Source: Paraburkholderia metrosideri
GTDB taxonomy: Bacteria > Pseudomonadota > Gammaproteobacteria > Burkholderiales > Burkholderiaceae
Length of the DNA: 64,000 nt
Direction of reading: 5' to 3'
Assembly (NCBI RefSeq): GCF_904848625.1
Contig: NZ_CAJHCP010000013.1
Location: 1-64,000 of the forward strand
The position numbers and the translations under genes were made by a program. Below the pieces are notes generated by a model that made no database searches, had not been told where the DNA came from, and saw only the letters and a program-made list of their open reading frames with translations. Below are positions 52,910 through 60,462 of the stretch, piece after piece; the first letter of the stretch is position 1; every line of letters begins with the position of its first letter.

Positions 52910-53616
52910 GCGCGCCCTATCAGGTCATGCCGCCGCTGTCGTCGGTCGTACTGAGCGCGCTGCGCACGAGTGTCGAGACTTTCGGCATTCAGGTGCCGAT
53001 TGTTGTCGATGAAAACGGCGCAATCATCGACGGGCACCATCGCGCGAAGCTGGCCGCCGAACTCGGCATCGAATGCCCGCGCGAAGTGCGCAAAGGTCTG
53101 AGCGAAGAACAGAAGATGACGCTCGCGCGCAGGCTGAACGCTGATCGCCGGCACCTGACCGAAGAGGAACGCCGTGCAGTGCTGGCGGGCCGGATTATCG
53201 CCGCGCCCGAACGTTCTGACCGGCAGATTGCCGCCGACCTGAACGTCACGCATCCCACTGTAGCGAAGGTGCGCAGCGAACTTGAATCAACTGGCAGGGT
53301 GTTACCAGTTGAGAAGCGTATCGGCGCTGATGGCAAGACGCGGGCACTGCCAGCAACGAAGCCCACGAAGCGCACAGCGCCGCCGCCCATTGTCGCGCGC
53401 GCCATGCCGCCCGAAGCTGCACGCGACCCGCTGCGCGTGTTCTACGCGAGTTTCGAGACGCATCGAAAAGAACTGGAAGGCGTATTCGAAAGCGAACTCG
53501 ACAAGCTGGGCCGCTATGCGCGAGACCCGTATGTGGTCTCGAACGTCAAGCGCGTGGTTGACCGGATCAGGAAGGCGCTCGACACGTTCCGGGCGGGCGT
53601 TGGCGGTCCGTCATGA
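52906..53616 (+). CDS. ParB-like protein
   Basis: A 236-residue protein. The N-terminal 60 residues hold the ParB/Srx catalytic-type signature IVVDENGAIIDGHHRAKLA (the ParB nuclease-like box), followed by RRLNADRRHLTEEERR and a central HTH (RQIAADLNVTHPTVAKVRSE). The C-terminal third is a separate helical segment. It may act in partition, replication control or as a CTPase/nuclease-like regulator. No ParA partner is encoded in the element. It is translationally coupled on both sides by ATGA overlaps. Confidence 0.85.
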   Translation: MSAPYQVMPPLSSVVLSALRTSVETFGIQVPIVVDENGAIIDGHHRAKLAAELGIECPREVRKGLSEEQKMTLARRLNADRRHLTEEERRAVLAGRIIAAPERSDRQIAADLNVTHPTVAKVRSELESTGRVLPVEKRIGADGKTRALPATKPTKRTAPPPIVARAMPPEAARDPLRVFYASFETHRKELEGVFESELDKLGRYARDPYVVSNVKRVVDRIRKALDTFRAGVGGPS

Positions 53617-53810
53617 GCACTGCCGCCGACCGCCGTATCAGTCCGTTGCTCGCGTTCGAATCTATCCGCGTGGAGGTGCTGGAAATCGCCGTTGTGCTGG
53701 GCGCTGTGGCGGCGCGCGGCTCTGTGACGAAAACGGAAATGCTCCGCTTTCACGTTTCGTTACGCCGCATCCTCGAAACGGAGAGGCTTTGCCGTGAGGA
53801 GGTGCCGTGA
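53613..53810 (+). CDS. small hypothetical protein of the replication operon
   Basis: A 65-residue protein, mostly helical, with no domain recognised. Its ATG overlaps the ParB-like stop (ATGA) and its stop overlaps the GTG start of the next gene (GTGA). That tight coupling is the main evidence that it is expressed. There is no membrane segment or signal peptide. Confidence 0.6.
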   Translation: MSTAADRRISPLLAFESIRVEVLEIAVVLGAVAARGSVTKTEMLRFHVSLRRILETERLCREEVP

Positions 53811-54334
53811 ATGGACGAAGTGCGAACGGCACGAAAGCCGCGCCAGCGAGGCGCTTAAAGCACCCGTATGCAGCGATTGAACATCGGGTAATGGACAGTG
53901 AAGCCTTTGTCGACCTCTCATCTTCCGCTGTGCGCCTGCTGCTCGTGCTGGCGCGGCAACTGACGAAGGATAACAACGGGCATTTGCAAGCCACGTATGC
54001 CTATTGCAAGCGATACGGTTTCAAGAGTGACAACACGTTGCGCCCCGCGCTGGCCGAATTGATAGCGCACGGGCTTGTGTATCGAACGCGCAGCAGCGGC
54101 GCAAACAAGGTATGGGCACGGTACGCGGTTACATGGTTGCCGATAAAGAACCGTGACGGGCTGTTTCTCGACGGCTTTTTGCCTGACGCATGGAAGCTGT
54201 TTGAGCCGACCGAAGAAAAAAAAGCACCCCGCAGAAACTGCGAGAAGCACCCCGCAGAAACTGCGAGAAGTGCCCGGAAAATGTCGCAGAAACTGCGAGA
54301 TGTTGGGGCGCAGAAACTGCGTACTATGAATTAA
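53807..54334 (+). CDS. winged-helix replication-type protein
   Basis: A 175-residue protein starting at GTG. Residues 18-100 (AIEHRVMDSEAFVDLSSSAV, LLLVLARQLTKDNNGHLQAT, TLRPALAELIAHGLVYRTR) have the pattern of phage replication-initiation and helix-turn-helix proteins that monitor a DNA site. The C-terminal 40 residues are basic and compositionally odd because the DNA there consists of four iteron-like repeats read in different frames. It is last in the coupled operon. I infer an origin-binding or replication role; no catalytic motif is present. Confidence 0.65.
   Translation: MNGRSANGTKAAPARRLKHPYAAIEHRVMDSEAFVDLSSSAVRLLLVLARQLTKDNNGHLQATYAYCKRYGFKSDNTLRPALAELIAHGLVYRTRSSGANKVWARYAVTWLPIKNRDGLFLDGFLPDAWKLFEPTEEKKAPRRNCEKHPAETARSARKMSQKLRDVGAQKLRTMN
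54230..54321. repeat. four iteron-like palindromes CGCAGAAACTGCG
   Basis: Copies are at 54230-54242, 54253-54265, 54285-54297 and 54309-54321, with start-to-start spacings of 23, 32 and 24 bases. Each is an inverted repeat CGCAG-AAA-CTGCG. Relative to the gene they overlap, the copies fall in all three codon phases (0, 2, 1, 1), so the conservation is at DNA level. They are the best candidate replication origin or partition site of the element. Confidence 0.85.
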
Positions 54335-54411
54335 TGCCATGTAGAGGGGAAAAACACGACATCGAATGAGCGACACCAGGCGAAGAAATGAACCCACCAC
54401 GAGGTGACACC

Positions 54412-54612
54412 ATGAGCGACGTTTTCAAAGTGGGTGACCGTGTGAGCGCGAACGGCAGGACCGGTCGCATTGAAGCATTCGAGATTTGCAACGGGCACCA
54501 CTGCGCGAAGTTGAAACTCGACCACGCGTTTTATCGAATCGAGATTGGCAAGCGGCACCGCGTGACGAAAGCTATTGCAGCCGTTGCCGACCTGCGGACG
54601 GCCTCAACGTGA
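54412..54612 (+). CDS. small hypothetical protein, KOW/SH3-like
   Basis: A 66-residue protein, MSDVFKVGDRVSANGRTGRI with following CAKLKLDHAFYRIEI, which reads like a small beta-barrel of the KOW/SH3 type. GAGGTG lies just before the ATG at 54412. It sits between the replication operon and two orphans. Function unknown. Confidence 0.6.
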   Translation: MSDVFKVGDRVSANGRTGRIEAFEICNGHHCAKLKLDHAFYRIEIGKRHRVTKAIAAVADLRTAST

Positions 54613-54676
54613 GCGCCGCACGTTGTGTTGAGACGCTGGCAATGGTGCCAGCGTTTAACTCTGGAGGTGTGGGAAC

Positions 54677-55081
54677 ATGAGCACGAACGACGAAAAGAGT
54701 CACCTGTACCGGCCCGATGCCCGCGACTATCGCGAGATCATCGCAGCGGGCATGAGCGACGAAAGCCGCGCGGCATACGCGGAACAGGTGGCCGGTTCCG
54801 GCGCGGACGATGTTGAGTTGCCTTCCGTGTTTGATCCGCAAGGGCCGCATTACCAGCGCGAACTGGCATGGTCGGAGTTGACCGCCGCAGACATCCCCGG
54901 CCTTATCGACGCATTCGACCACGACGACGACGACAGCTTTCTGATTCAACACATTGCGTTTCTTGCGCTCGCGCCCGCGCTGCGGCAGGGCTTGAGTTTT
55001 AGCGATGCCGCATTGGCTTTCACCATCGCCAGCGAAGAAAGAAAGATGCTGCACGTGCTGCCCGCGAGCACCGCCGACTGA
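54677..55081 (+). CDS. hypothetical acidic protein
   Basis: A 134-residue acidic protein with a DHDDDDS cluster near residue 82. No domain is recognised and there is no signal peptide. GGAGG lies 11 bases before the ATG. Codon use and spacing fit the surrounding element genes. Confidence 0.65.
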   Translation: MSTNDEKSHLYRPDARDYREIIAAGMSDESRAAYAEQVAGSGADDVELPSVFDPQGPHYQRELAWSELTAADIPGLIDAFDHDDDDSFLIQHIAFLALAPALRQGLSFSDAALAFTIASEERKMLHVLPASTAD

Positions 55082-55156
55082 GCACACCCTGTCCACGCGA
55101 GCCGAAAGGCTCGCGGATAACGAAGCAACCGTCTACTGAGCCGAACAGGAGACATC

Positions 55157-55522
55157 ATGACCACTCACCTCAACCAGTTCAACGCCGCGCAGCGTGAAGC
55201 GCTGGAACTGCTGCGCAAGACGATCCGCACCTACGCAACGGCCGACTTCGGGACGATCGTGGCGGCGAACCCAATGGCCCTTGCACGCGGGCTGGCCGAC
55301 GCTCACCTGATCGTCGCGAGCGACCCGTACCTGCTGGCCGAAGCCGGCCGGCAGATGTACACGCAGTTCAACCTCGCGCCTTATGACCAGCGCCAGCGCA
55401 ATGCCGTGCTCGCCGGGTATCACGACGAGGCGCAGCTCGCTGCCTGGACGGTCGTCGCGATGAAATGGATCGCGGATCTCGCGATGGCGATGGCAGACCG
55501 CAGCGCGCCGACGCAGCACTGA
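55157..55522 (+). CDS. hypothetical protein
   Basis: A 121-residue, mainly helical protein with no recognised domain. ACAGGAGACATC provides a good ribosome site. The C-terminal WTVVAMKWIADLAMAMAD could be an amphipathic helix rather than a membrane span. It lies between the replication module and the capsid module. Confidence 0.65.
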   Translation: MTTHLNQFNAAQREALELLRKTIRTYATADFGTIVAANPMALARGLADAHLIVASDPYLLAEAGRQMYTQFNLAPYDQRQRNAVLAGYHDEAQLAAWTVVAMKWIADLAMAMADRSAPTQH

Positions 55523-55637
55523 GCGCTTGCCTCGCATCCTCGCGAGCGATAACGTTCGGATAGCGAAGCAGTCGCGGCGAAGGCGGCGAAGGCGGACAGG
55601 AGGGGGCGGATCAAATGTCTAAACTCGTTTTCGCCCA

Positions 55638-55684
55638 GCCCCCCCCTTAACATCTTTTTGCAAAAAACCAGAAAGACGAGGGGG
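55638..55684. promoter_or_regulatory. C7/G7 inverted homopolymer pair, candidate packaging region
   Basis: CCCCCCC (55638-55644) and GGGGGGG (55678-55684) flank a 33-base A/T-rich spacer (TTAACATCTTTTTGCAAAAA). The pair sits in the only sizeable gap (55523-55751) immediately upstream of the capsid module, where HK97-like phages often carry cos. A strong hairpin or a cos/pac-like site is possible; the role is inferred. Confidence 0.4.
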
Positions 55685-55751
55685 GGTCGACGAACCCCTG
55701 GGTGGGCCGGGCAGCACGCCGGCCGACCGGCCGCTAACTTCTGAGGTGCGC

Positions 55752-56015
55752 ATGAACGACGACGTTTATTACGCGCTGCTCGATGCGAGCGCCGAGGTGA
55801 TCGCGAAGGTCTACGCGCTGCTCGACGAGCAGACGAAGGACATCGTCGACGACGCACTCGGCCGGCGCTTCCGGCTCGCGACGGTGGTCGACGCAACCGG
55901 CCTGCTGGTGGTGCTGGTCGACGACACGAGCGGGCAGACGGAAGCGCTGCTGGCCTCGGTCAATGCGAGGACCGGCAAGGAGACGCTGTACGCGCTGCGG
56001 CGCGAGACGCAGTGA
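55752..56015 (+). CDS. hypothetical protein upstream of capsid module
   Basis: An 87-residue protein with an alternating helix/strand pattern (YYALLDASAEVIAKVYALLD, TVVDATGLLVVLVDD). No recognised domain. ATG at 55752 is preferred to GTG at 55746 because GAGG lies six bases upstream. It ends just before the prohead protease gene, so it may be a structural or assembly accessory protein. Confidence 0.65.
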   Translation: MNDDVYYALLDASAEVIAKVYALLDEQTKDIVDDALGRRFRLATVVDATGLLVVLVDDTSGQTEALLASVNARTGKETLYALRRETQ

Positions 56016-56026
56016 GGGGGATCATC

Positions 56027-56656
56027 ATGCACAAGGCAATCGAGATCGAGATCAAGTCCGGGGGCGACGGCACCATCGAAGGCTATGCCCCGCTGTTCGA
56101 TACGGTCGACAGCTATGGCGACTCGGTGGATCACGGCGCGTTCGACGCCACGCTCGCGGACTGGAAACGCAAGGGCCGCCTGCCGGCCATGCTCTGGTCG
56201 CACAACCAGGCCGAACCGATCGGTGCGTGGACAGCGATCACCGCAGACGCAAAGGGTCTGCACGTGCGCGGCCGGCTCGCGGCGAAAGGGCGGGCCGCCG
56301 AGGTGCGCGAACTGCTCGACATGCAGGCCGTTGACGGCGCATCGATTGGCTACCTGCCCATCGTCGAGGACTTCCGCGAAGGCGTGAACCATCTGCGCGA
56401 GGTCCGGCTCTTTGAGGTTTCGTTATGCGTGATCCCGGCGCTCAGTGAGGCGCGCGTGGCATCGCTCAAATCTTTCGACACTGTGAGGGGGGCCGAGCAG
56501 GCGCTACGGGATGTAGCCGCACTGTCACGGCGCGATGCCGAGCAGTTCATCCTTCGCGTGCGTGAGCTTCGCGAGTCCGGGAAGGGCTTCGACGATGCCG
56601 CTGTCATGGCGACATTGCGGCACGGCGCATTGCGCCTGCCTTCCGAATTCGACTAG
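56027..56656 (+). CDS. HK97-family prohead protease
   Basis: A 209-residue serine protease for capsid maturation. The N-terminal GTIEGYAPLFDTVDSYGDSV is the family opening; the catalytic His is in LWSHNQAEPIG and the catalytic Ser in DGASIGYLPI. Normal family length is about 180-220. GAGGGGG precedes the ATG. Followed nine bases later by the capsid gene, it should cleave the scaffolding delta domain of that protein. Confidence 0.88.
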   Translation: MHKAIEIEIKSGGDGTIEGYAPLFDTVDSYGDSVDHGAFDATLADWKRKGRLPAMLWSHNQAEPIGAWTAITADAKGLHVRGRLAAKGRAAEVRELLDMQAVDGASIGYLPIVEDFREGVNHLREVRLFEVSLCVIPALSEARVASLKSFDTVRGAEQALRDVAALSRRDAEQFILRVRELRESGKGFDDAAVMATLRHGALRLPSEFD

Positions 56657-56665
56657 GGAGTCATC

Positions 56666-57799
56666 ATGGACGTTATGGAAATGATCCGCGCCGCGCTGGT
56701 GGAGCGCGATGCCGGTTTGCAGAAATGGGTCGACACGTCAGCGGCCGACATGAAGCACATGGGCCAGCAGATCGAGAGCATGCAGTCGAGCGTGATTGAT
56801 CTTTCGCAGAAGGTGCTGCGCGAGCCGGGCCGCATCGGTGGCGGTGCTCACGATTCGCTCGCGTCGCTGCTGTGCAAGCACGACGCACTCATGCAGTTCC
56901 GCAACGGTGCGGAGCGGGTGCGCGCGATCGTTCCGGACTTCAACATCAAGGCCGCGCTGCTGTCAACCGTGGTCGATCCGAACGGCTTTCCGGTGCCGCC
57001 GCAGCAGATCCTGCCGGTGCCGCTCTCACCGCCCCGGCTGTGGACCGCGCTCGCCAGTCTGCCGACCGGCAGCAACGCGCTGCAGGTGATCGACATGGAC
57101 CCGGAGGGCGCGGCGGCGATCACGCCCGAAGGCCAGCTCAAGCCCGAACTCGTCAATCACCCGAGTCCGCGGCTCGTGCCGGTCGACACGATCGCGGTCC
57201 ACAAGACGATCAGCTTTCAACTGTTCGAGGACGCGCCCGCGTTGCAGGGTTTCCTGGAGGCCGAGTTGCGCGAGTCGTGCAATGACGCGATGGACGCCGC
57301 GTGTGTCGCCGCGCTCGAGGCGCACTCGACGCCCTACACGCCCGAAGCCGGCGACACGATCATCGACGCGGTGCTCAACGTGATCGGAGAGTTATACGGC
57401 CGGGGCGGAAACGGCATCGTGATCGCACTAAACCCGAGAGACTGGGTCGGCATGCTGCTCGCAAAAGACCAGAGCGGCGGATTTCTGGTGAACCCGTTGC
57501 AGGGGCTGATTAACGGTGTGGCGGGCGCGACCCTCGTGCCGACCAACGCGATCGCGCGCGGCACGTTCGTCGCAGCGAGTTCACCGGCTGGCGCGTTCGT
57601 CGCATTGCGAAGTGGATTCAGTTTCATGTGGTCGCGCGAGCACGATAAAAACTTCGTGCAAAACCTGGTCACATTTCTGCTGGAAATGAGAGCCGCGACG
57701 GTCGTGCAGCAAAGCGCGCTCGTGTTCACGGGCGGTCTGCATCCGGCTACGCTGGCCGCCCGCCCGTCGACGCCCACGACCACGGGCAAGGGCAAGTAA
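56666..57799 (+). CDS. HK97-type phage major capsid protein
   Basis: A 377-residue capsid protein. Residues 1-60 form the helical scaffolding delta domain (MIRAALVERDAGLQKWV to MQSSVIDLSQKVL) expected to be removed by the protease. The shell part includes TVVDPNGFPVPPQQI, the P-domain ELRESCNDAMDAACVAA and the C-terminal RSGFSFMWSREHDKNFVQN with VTFLLEMRAATVV. TAGGGAG precedes the ATG and a strong terminator follows. It could assemble procapsids, probably with portal and terminase supplied by a helper phage. Confidence 0.88.
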   Translation: MDVMEMIRAALVERDAGLQKWVDTSAADMKHMGQQIESMQSSVIDLSQKVLREPGRIGGGAHDSLASLLCKHDALMQFRNGAERVRAIVPDFNIKAALLSTVVDPNGFPVPPQQILPVPLSPPRLWTALASLPTGSNALQVIDMDPEGAAAITPEGQLKPELVNHPSPRLVPVDTIAVHKTISFQLFEDAPALQGFLEAELRESCNDAMDAACVAALEAHSTPYTPEAGDTIIDAVLNVIGELYGRGGNGIVIALNPRDWVGMLLAKDQSGGFLVNPLQGLINGVAGATLVPTNAIARGTFVAASSPAGAFVALRSGFSFMWSREHDKNFVQNLVTFLLEMRAATVVQQSALVFTGGLHPATLAARPSTPTTTGKGK

Positions 57800-57815
57800 G
57801 CACGCAGGTCCACAG

Positions 57816-57842
57816 GCCCCGCTTCCACGCGGGGCTTTTTTT
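57816..57842 (+). terminator. rho-independent terminator after capsid gene
   Basis: Stem GCCCCGC (57816-57822) / GCGGGGC (57829-57835), six-base loop, seven T residues. It lies 16 bases after the capsid stop and closes the structural operon. Confidence 0.92.
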
Positions 57843-57863
57843 CGATCGTCGGGAGAGCGAACC

Positions 57864-58079
57864 ATGAAGAAGCCTGCCATGCCGGGTGCGATGGTCCACC
57901 GGATGGGGGGCGACAGACGTCCGCCGACGATAATCATGGTGACAGTCACGCCGGGCATCGCCAGAGCCCTGCAGCAGATTGCGCGGGTCACCGGCATCGA
58001 GCCCGATGCACTGGTCGATGATCTGCTTGCCGAAGCCGTGCGGCGACGCCTGCACATGCCGCAACGTTACGTGCCCTGA
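57864..58079 (+). CDS. small hypothetical protein, possible ribbon-helix-helix
   Basis: A 71-residue protein. The C-terminal half (TIIMVTVTPGIARALQQIAR, DALVDDLLAEAVRRRL) has a strand followed by two helices, compatible with a ribbon-helix-helix DNA-binding fold. GGGAG precedes the ATG. It begins a separate transcription unit after the capsid terminator. Confidence 0.55.
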   Translation: MKKPAMPGAMVHRMGGDRRPPTIIMVTVTPGIARALQQIARVTGIEPDALVDDLLAEAVRRRLHMPQRYVP

Positions 58080-58096
58080 CGATCCGTTCGCTATGT

Positions 58097-58312
58097 GTGA
58101 TCGACGGACGGAACCGCATCGCCGCGTGCAAACGGGCGGGCGTGACGCCGGAAAGCGCAAAGGATTTTGCTGCAAAAAGCATTTCATCCGCTCGCATTTC
58201 ATATGCACGCGCCGTCAATCGCCTATGTCCCGAGATGGTTGATGCGGTGATCTGCGGGCACAGCGGACTGGATGAAGCCTATCGCGAAGCAAACCGTCTG
58301 CGCGACCGGTAA
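58097..58312 (+). pseudogene. internally deleted ParB-like gene remnant
   Basis: The frame (GTG at 58097) opens with VIDGRNRIAACKRAGVTPE, the ParB-domain signature, which in full proteins lies some 60 residues from the start. It then jumps to ISYARAVNRLCPEMVDAVIC and LDEAYREANR, typical of the later part of phage ParB-like proteins. The N-terminus and the middle are missing, so this is a deletion remnant and distinct from the intact ParB-like gene at 52906. Confidence 0.6.
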
Positions 58313-58368
58313 TGGCATACTGCGCTGTCGCCCAGACAAGGCGACCGGGCCTGGCAGCCTGCAATCTG

Positions 58369-58450
58369 CGGGCGACTCCGGTGAGGACACCTTCGGGTGT
58401 GCTGGTTCCTGTAGACCAGTCTGCCAACCTCCTCCGGTAGTCGCCCACCC
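58369..58450 (+). ncRNA. C4-type phage antisense RNA
   Basis: A three-way-junction RNA closed by GGGCGACT (58370-58377) and AGTCGCCC (58439-58446). Inside are the hairpins ACACC-TTCG-GGTGT (58387-58400) and CTGGT/ACCAG (58402-58419), plus the conserved single strand TCTGCCAACCTCC. This matches the C4 antisense RNA of phages P1/P7 and the related P4 immunity RNA. CTGCCAA (58421-58427) is complementary to TTGGCAG at 58455-58461 downstream, consistent with control of the following gene at 58505. Confidence 0.75.
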
Positions 58451-58504
58451 CTTCTTGGCAGGAGGGGCCGCGACTTTGAGCGCTACAAACTACAGGGCAT
58501 CAGC

Positions 58505-59002
58505 ATGCGCGAGAACGACAACGCCGCCACCCAGGGCGCGCTCCCTATCAACGACACCCGCTGGTTCGGCTTCCCGCTGGAGGCGCGCTATGCCTCTGGC
58601 GTAGCGAGCGCGGCCGGCCTGCACGTCGCCATCGAGGGCGCGCTCATTGCGTTCCCGGCGACCGTCGACGAGCAGATATGGATTGCGAGGATTCATGGCG
58701 CAACACCCGCCTCGGCGGATACGCCCCGCAGCTTCATCACGTGGACCGGCACCGAGGCCCAGTTCCGCGCATCGGAATACTTCACCGGGCCATTTCCACG
58801 CAAGCGCCGCTGGTCGTGTCCCGAAGGCCTGCGCGGCCACCTCTGGCGAACCGGGGCAGACGAATTCTCTTACGTGATCGAGTCTGTCTCCACTAGCGGC
58901 AGATCGAGACCACCGGTTAAACAGGTCGCGCGGGCGCTCGCGTGCGAAAGCTACCGCGCCTTCCGCGAGCGGCTGCTGTCGTCACCCTTGTCGAGCGAAT
59001 AG
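58505..59002 (+). CDS. hypothetical protein controlled by the C4-type RNA
   Basis: A 165-residue soluble protein with no recognised domain; it has many Trp/Phe and Arg residues (TRWFGFPLEARYASG, FTGPFPRKRRWSCPEGLRGH). In phages the C4 RNA represses a downstream antirepressor or cell-division inhibitor, so this protein may be the element's regulated effector. The ribosome site is weak (ACAGGG). Assignment of role is inference from position. Confidence 0.6.
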   Translation: MRENDNAATQGALPINDTRWFGFPLEARYASGVASAAGLHVAIEGALIAFPATVDEQIWIARIHGATPASADTPRSFITWTGTEAQFRASEYFTGPFPRKRRWSCPEGLRGHLWRTGADEFSYVIESVSTSGRSRPPVKQVARALACESYRAFRERLLSSPLSSE

Positions 59003-59018
59003 CCGTGTACGAGCCGAA

Positions 59019-59270
59019 TTGCGAACTGGTGCTTTGCTGCGAAAGACGGACAAGGCGAAAGGCGCGCGGGAAACAGGAGCGAATCGCGGTACTGTGACGC
59101 GCTCTACCGAGTCGAGCGCGTCAACGCTAGCTGACCTAGGCATTAGCTACGGCCAGTCGGCACGCTGGCAGGAAACCGCCAAGGTCGCCAAGGCGCAGCG
59201 AGGCCCGAAATCGGGCCGTGGTGCCGCTGGCCGGGATAGGTGCGTACGCAACAAGGAAAAGGGGGCGTGA
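59019..59270 (+). pseudogene. fragment of a phage regulatory protein
   Basis: The frame contains TLADLGISYGQSARWQ, a motif found downstream of the ParB domain in phage ParB-like/antirepressor-associated proteins. Only about 80 codons are open, from a TTG, with no ribosome site, and the C-terminus is Arg/Gly-rich and unrelated-looking. It is probably another relic of the ParB-like gene remnant at 58097. Confidence 0.35.
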
Positions 59271-59296
59271 GGCCGTCAGCGGCCCGGAAAAGCAAA

Positions 59297-59317
59297 AAGC
59301 CCGCTCGGGGCGGGCTT
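59297..59317 (-). terminator. terminator of the reconstituted tRNA-fMet
   Basis: Stem AAGCCCG (59297-59303) / CGGGCTT (59311-59317); on the minus strand it is followed by TTTTT. It lies 115 bases beyond the tRNA 3' end inside the element, mirroring the hairpin at 50633-50661 outside the left att site. Confidence 0.75.
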
Positions 59318-59354
59318 GCTTGGGCGTTGCGTTCCGGCCGTTTTTCGCGGCTAG

Positions 59355-59373
59355 CGCCCACATAGCGCCCAAA
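59355..59373 (+). promoter_or_regulatory. right paired arm-type repeat (CGCCCA-N5-CGCCCAAA)
   Basis: CGCCCA at 59355 and CGCCCAAA at 59366 reproduce the sequence, spacing and orientation of the pair at 50822-50840. It lies about 90 bases inside the right att core, as expected for an integrase arm-binding site. Confidence 0.6.
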
Positions 59374-59432
59374 TTCGAAGAAAAATCTTGTTCCCGAAAA
59401 CGGGCTGAATCGCGGAAAGCCTTACTGGGCTT

Positions 59433-59509
<77 letters not shown>

Positions 59510-60221
59510 GCGCGGAGTGTACTGGCACTGCTGCCGTTCGTCAAACGAAACCTTTCTGCGGTAGCATCGCGGCCTTGCAATACCCGGTGACTCACAGGAA
59601 TGTGCATCTTCAATGCTGGCGCGGCTTTGCTCCATGTTGTTCGCCATTTTTTCGCCACAGCGATGCGCTGAACAAATGGACACCATCGGCTCAGAGCGTC
59701 TGTGGCAAGCGACTGGATACAAAACAGATGTCAGTGCCGGCGCGTCGGGTGCTGCGGATATAAGTTGCGGTCTGTGCCGACGGCGGGCCTCCGGCGGGCA
59801 ATCATCGACCCGTGCTGCCCCTCGATCCCTCGCAACTCGAAAGGCAGCTATCAACTACATGAACGCCGAACAAAGCGTTCAGCAAGATACGGCAAAGGTT
59901 CTGCGCAGTGTGTACCGATACGAGGGCGCTTTCGAATTCGCTTAACCATGTTCGATGGCGCATCAGCGCGTGGCATGCAACGCGATCGCACGCCAGATAC
60001 TAGGCGGCACGAGGGTCTGCCAAGGGCGTCGCAATGACTATAGCTATAGCCCGAAGCCATCATATTCCTGACCAGCCCCGTCCCAAACACGGGCCAGTGT
60101 GGATATCGTCTCGGGAGCGCTCCATCGGTGCCTCCGAAGACCGGGGAAGTGGTGCAATTCGTCAACTCACGAACGGCCGCTGATCACCCAAACCGCGCTG
60201 TCATTTGAACGGAGCCTCAAC
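59510..60221. other. intergenic region, nothing recognised
   Basis: About 700 bases upstream of the tRNA (minus strand) and before a small broken gene. Open frames are short, Cys/Arg-rich and lack ribosome sites. Confidence 0.4.
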
Positions 60222-60422
60222 ATGTCCAGATATCTTCGGCTTGCCCTCGCGATCGCCATGCTGCTGGCGGCGGTTTAATGTTGGGAGCGGTTTATGCCGC
60301 TCTTCCGGACGGCTGTATGTCGCCGAGCGTTCATGGCACGACTTACTACTTATGCGGCAATACATGGTTTCAACCGGCGTACGGCGCCAATGGTGTCTAC
60401 TATCGTGGTGCCCGCGCCGTAA
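60222..60422 (+). pseudogene. small secreted protein gene with two frameshifts
   Basis: The frame starts MSRYLRLALAIAMLLA after a CGGAGC ribosome site and stops at once. Shifted by one base it continues MLGAVYAALPDGCMSPSVHG and TTYYLCGNTWFQPAYGANGV, then YYR, and a second shift gives VVPAP and a stop at 60422. The composite is a normal exported protein of about 67 residues with a conserved-looking GWxQPxYGANGVYYRVVPAP-type end. Each break is explained by one missing base. Confidence 0.7.
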
Positions 60423-60462
60423 CGCCGGTAGACAGAAACTGCGCGCGCAGGCAGTCACTCCT

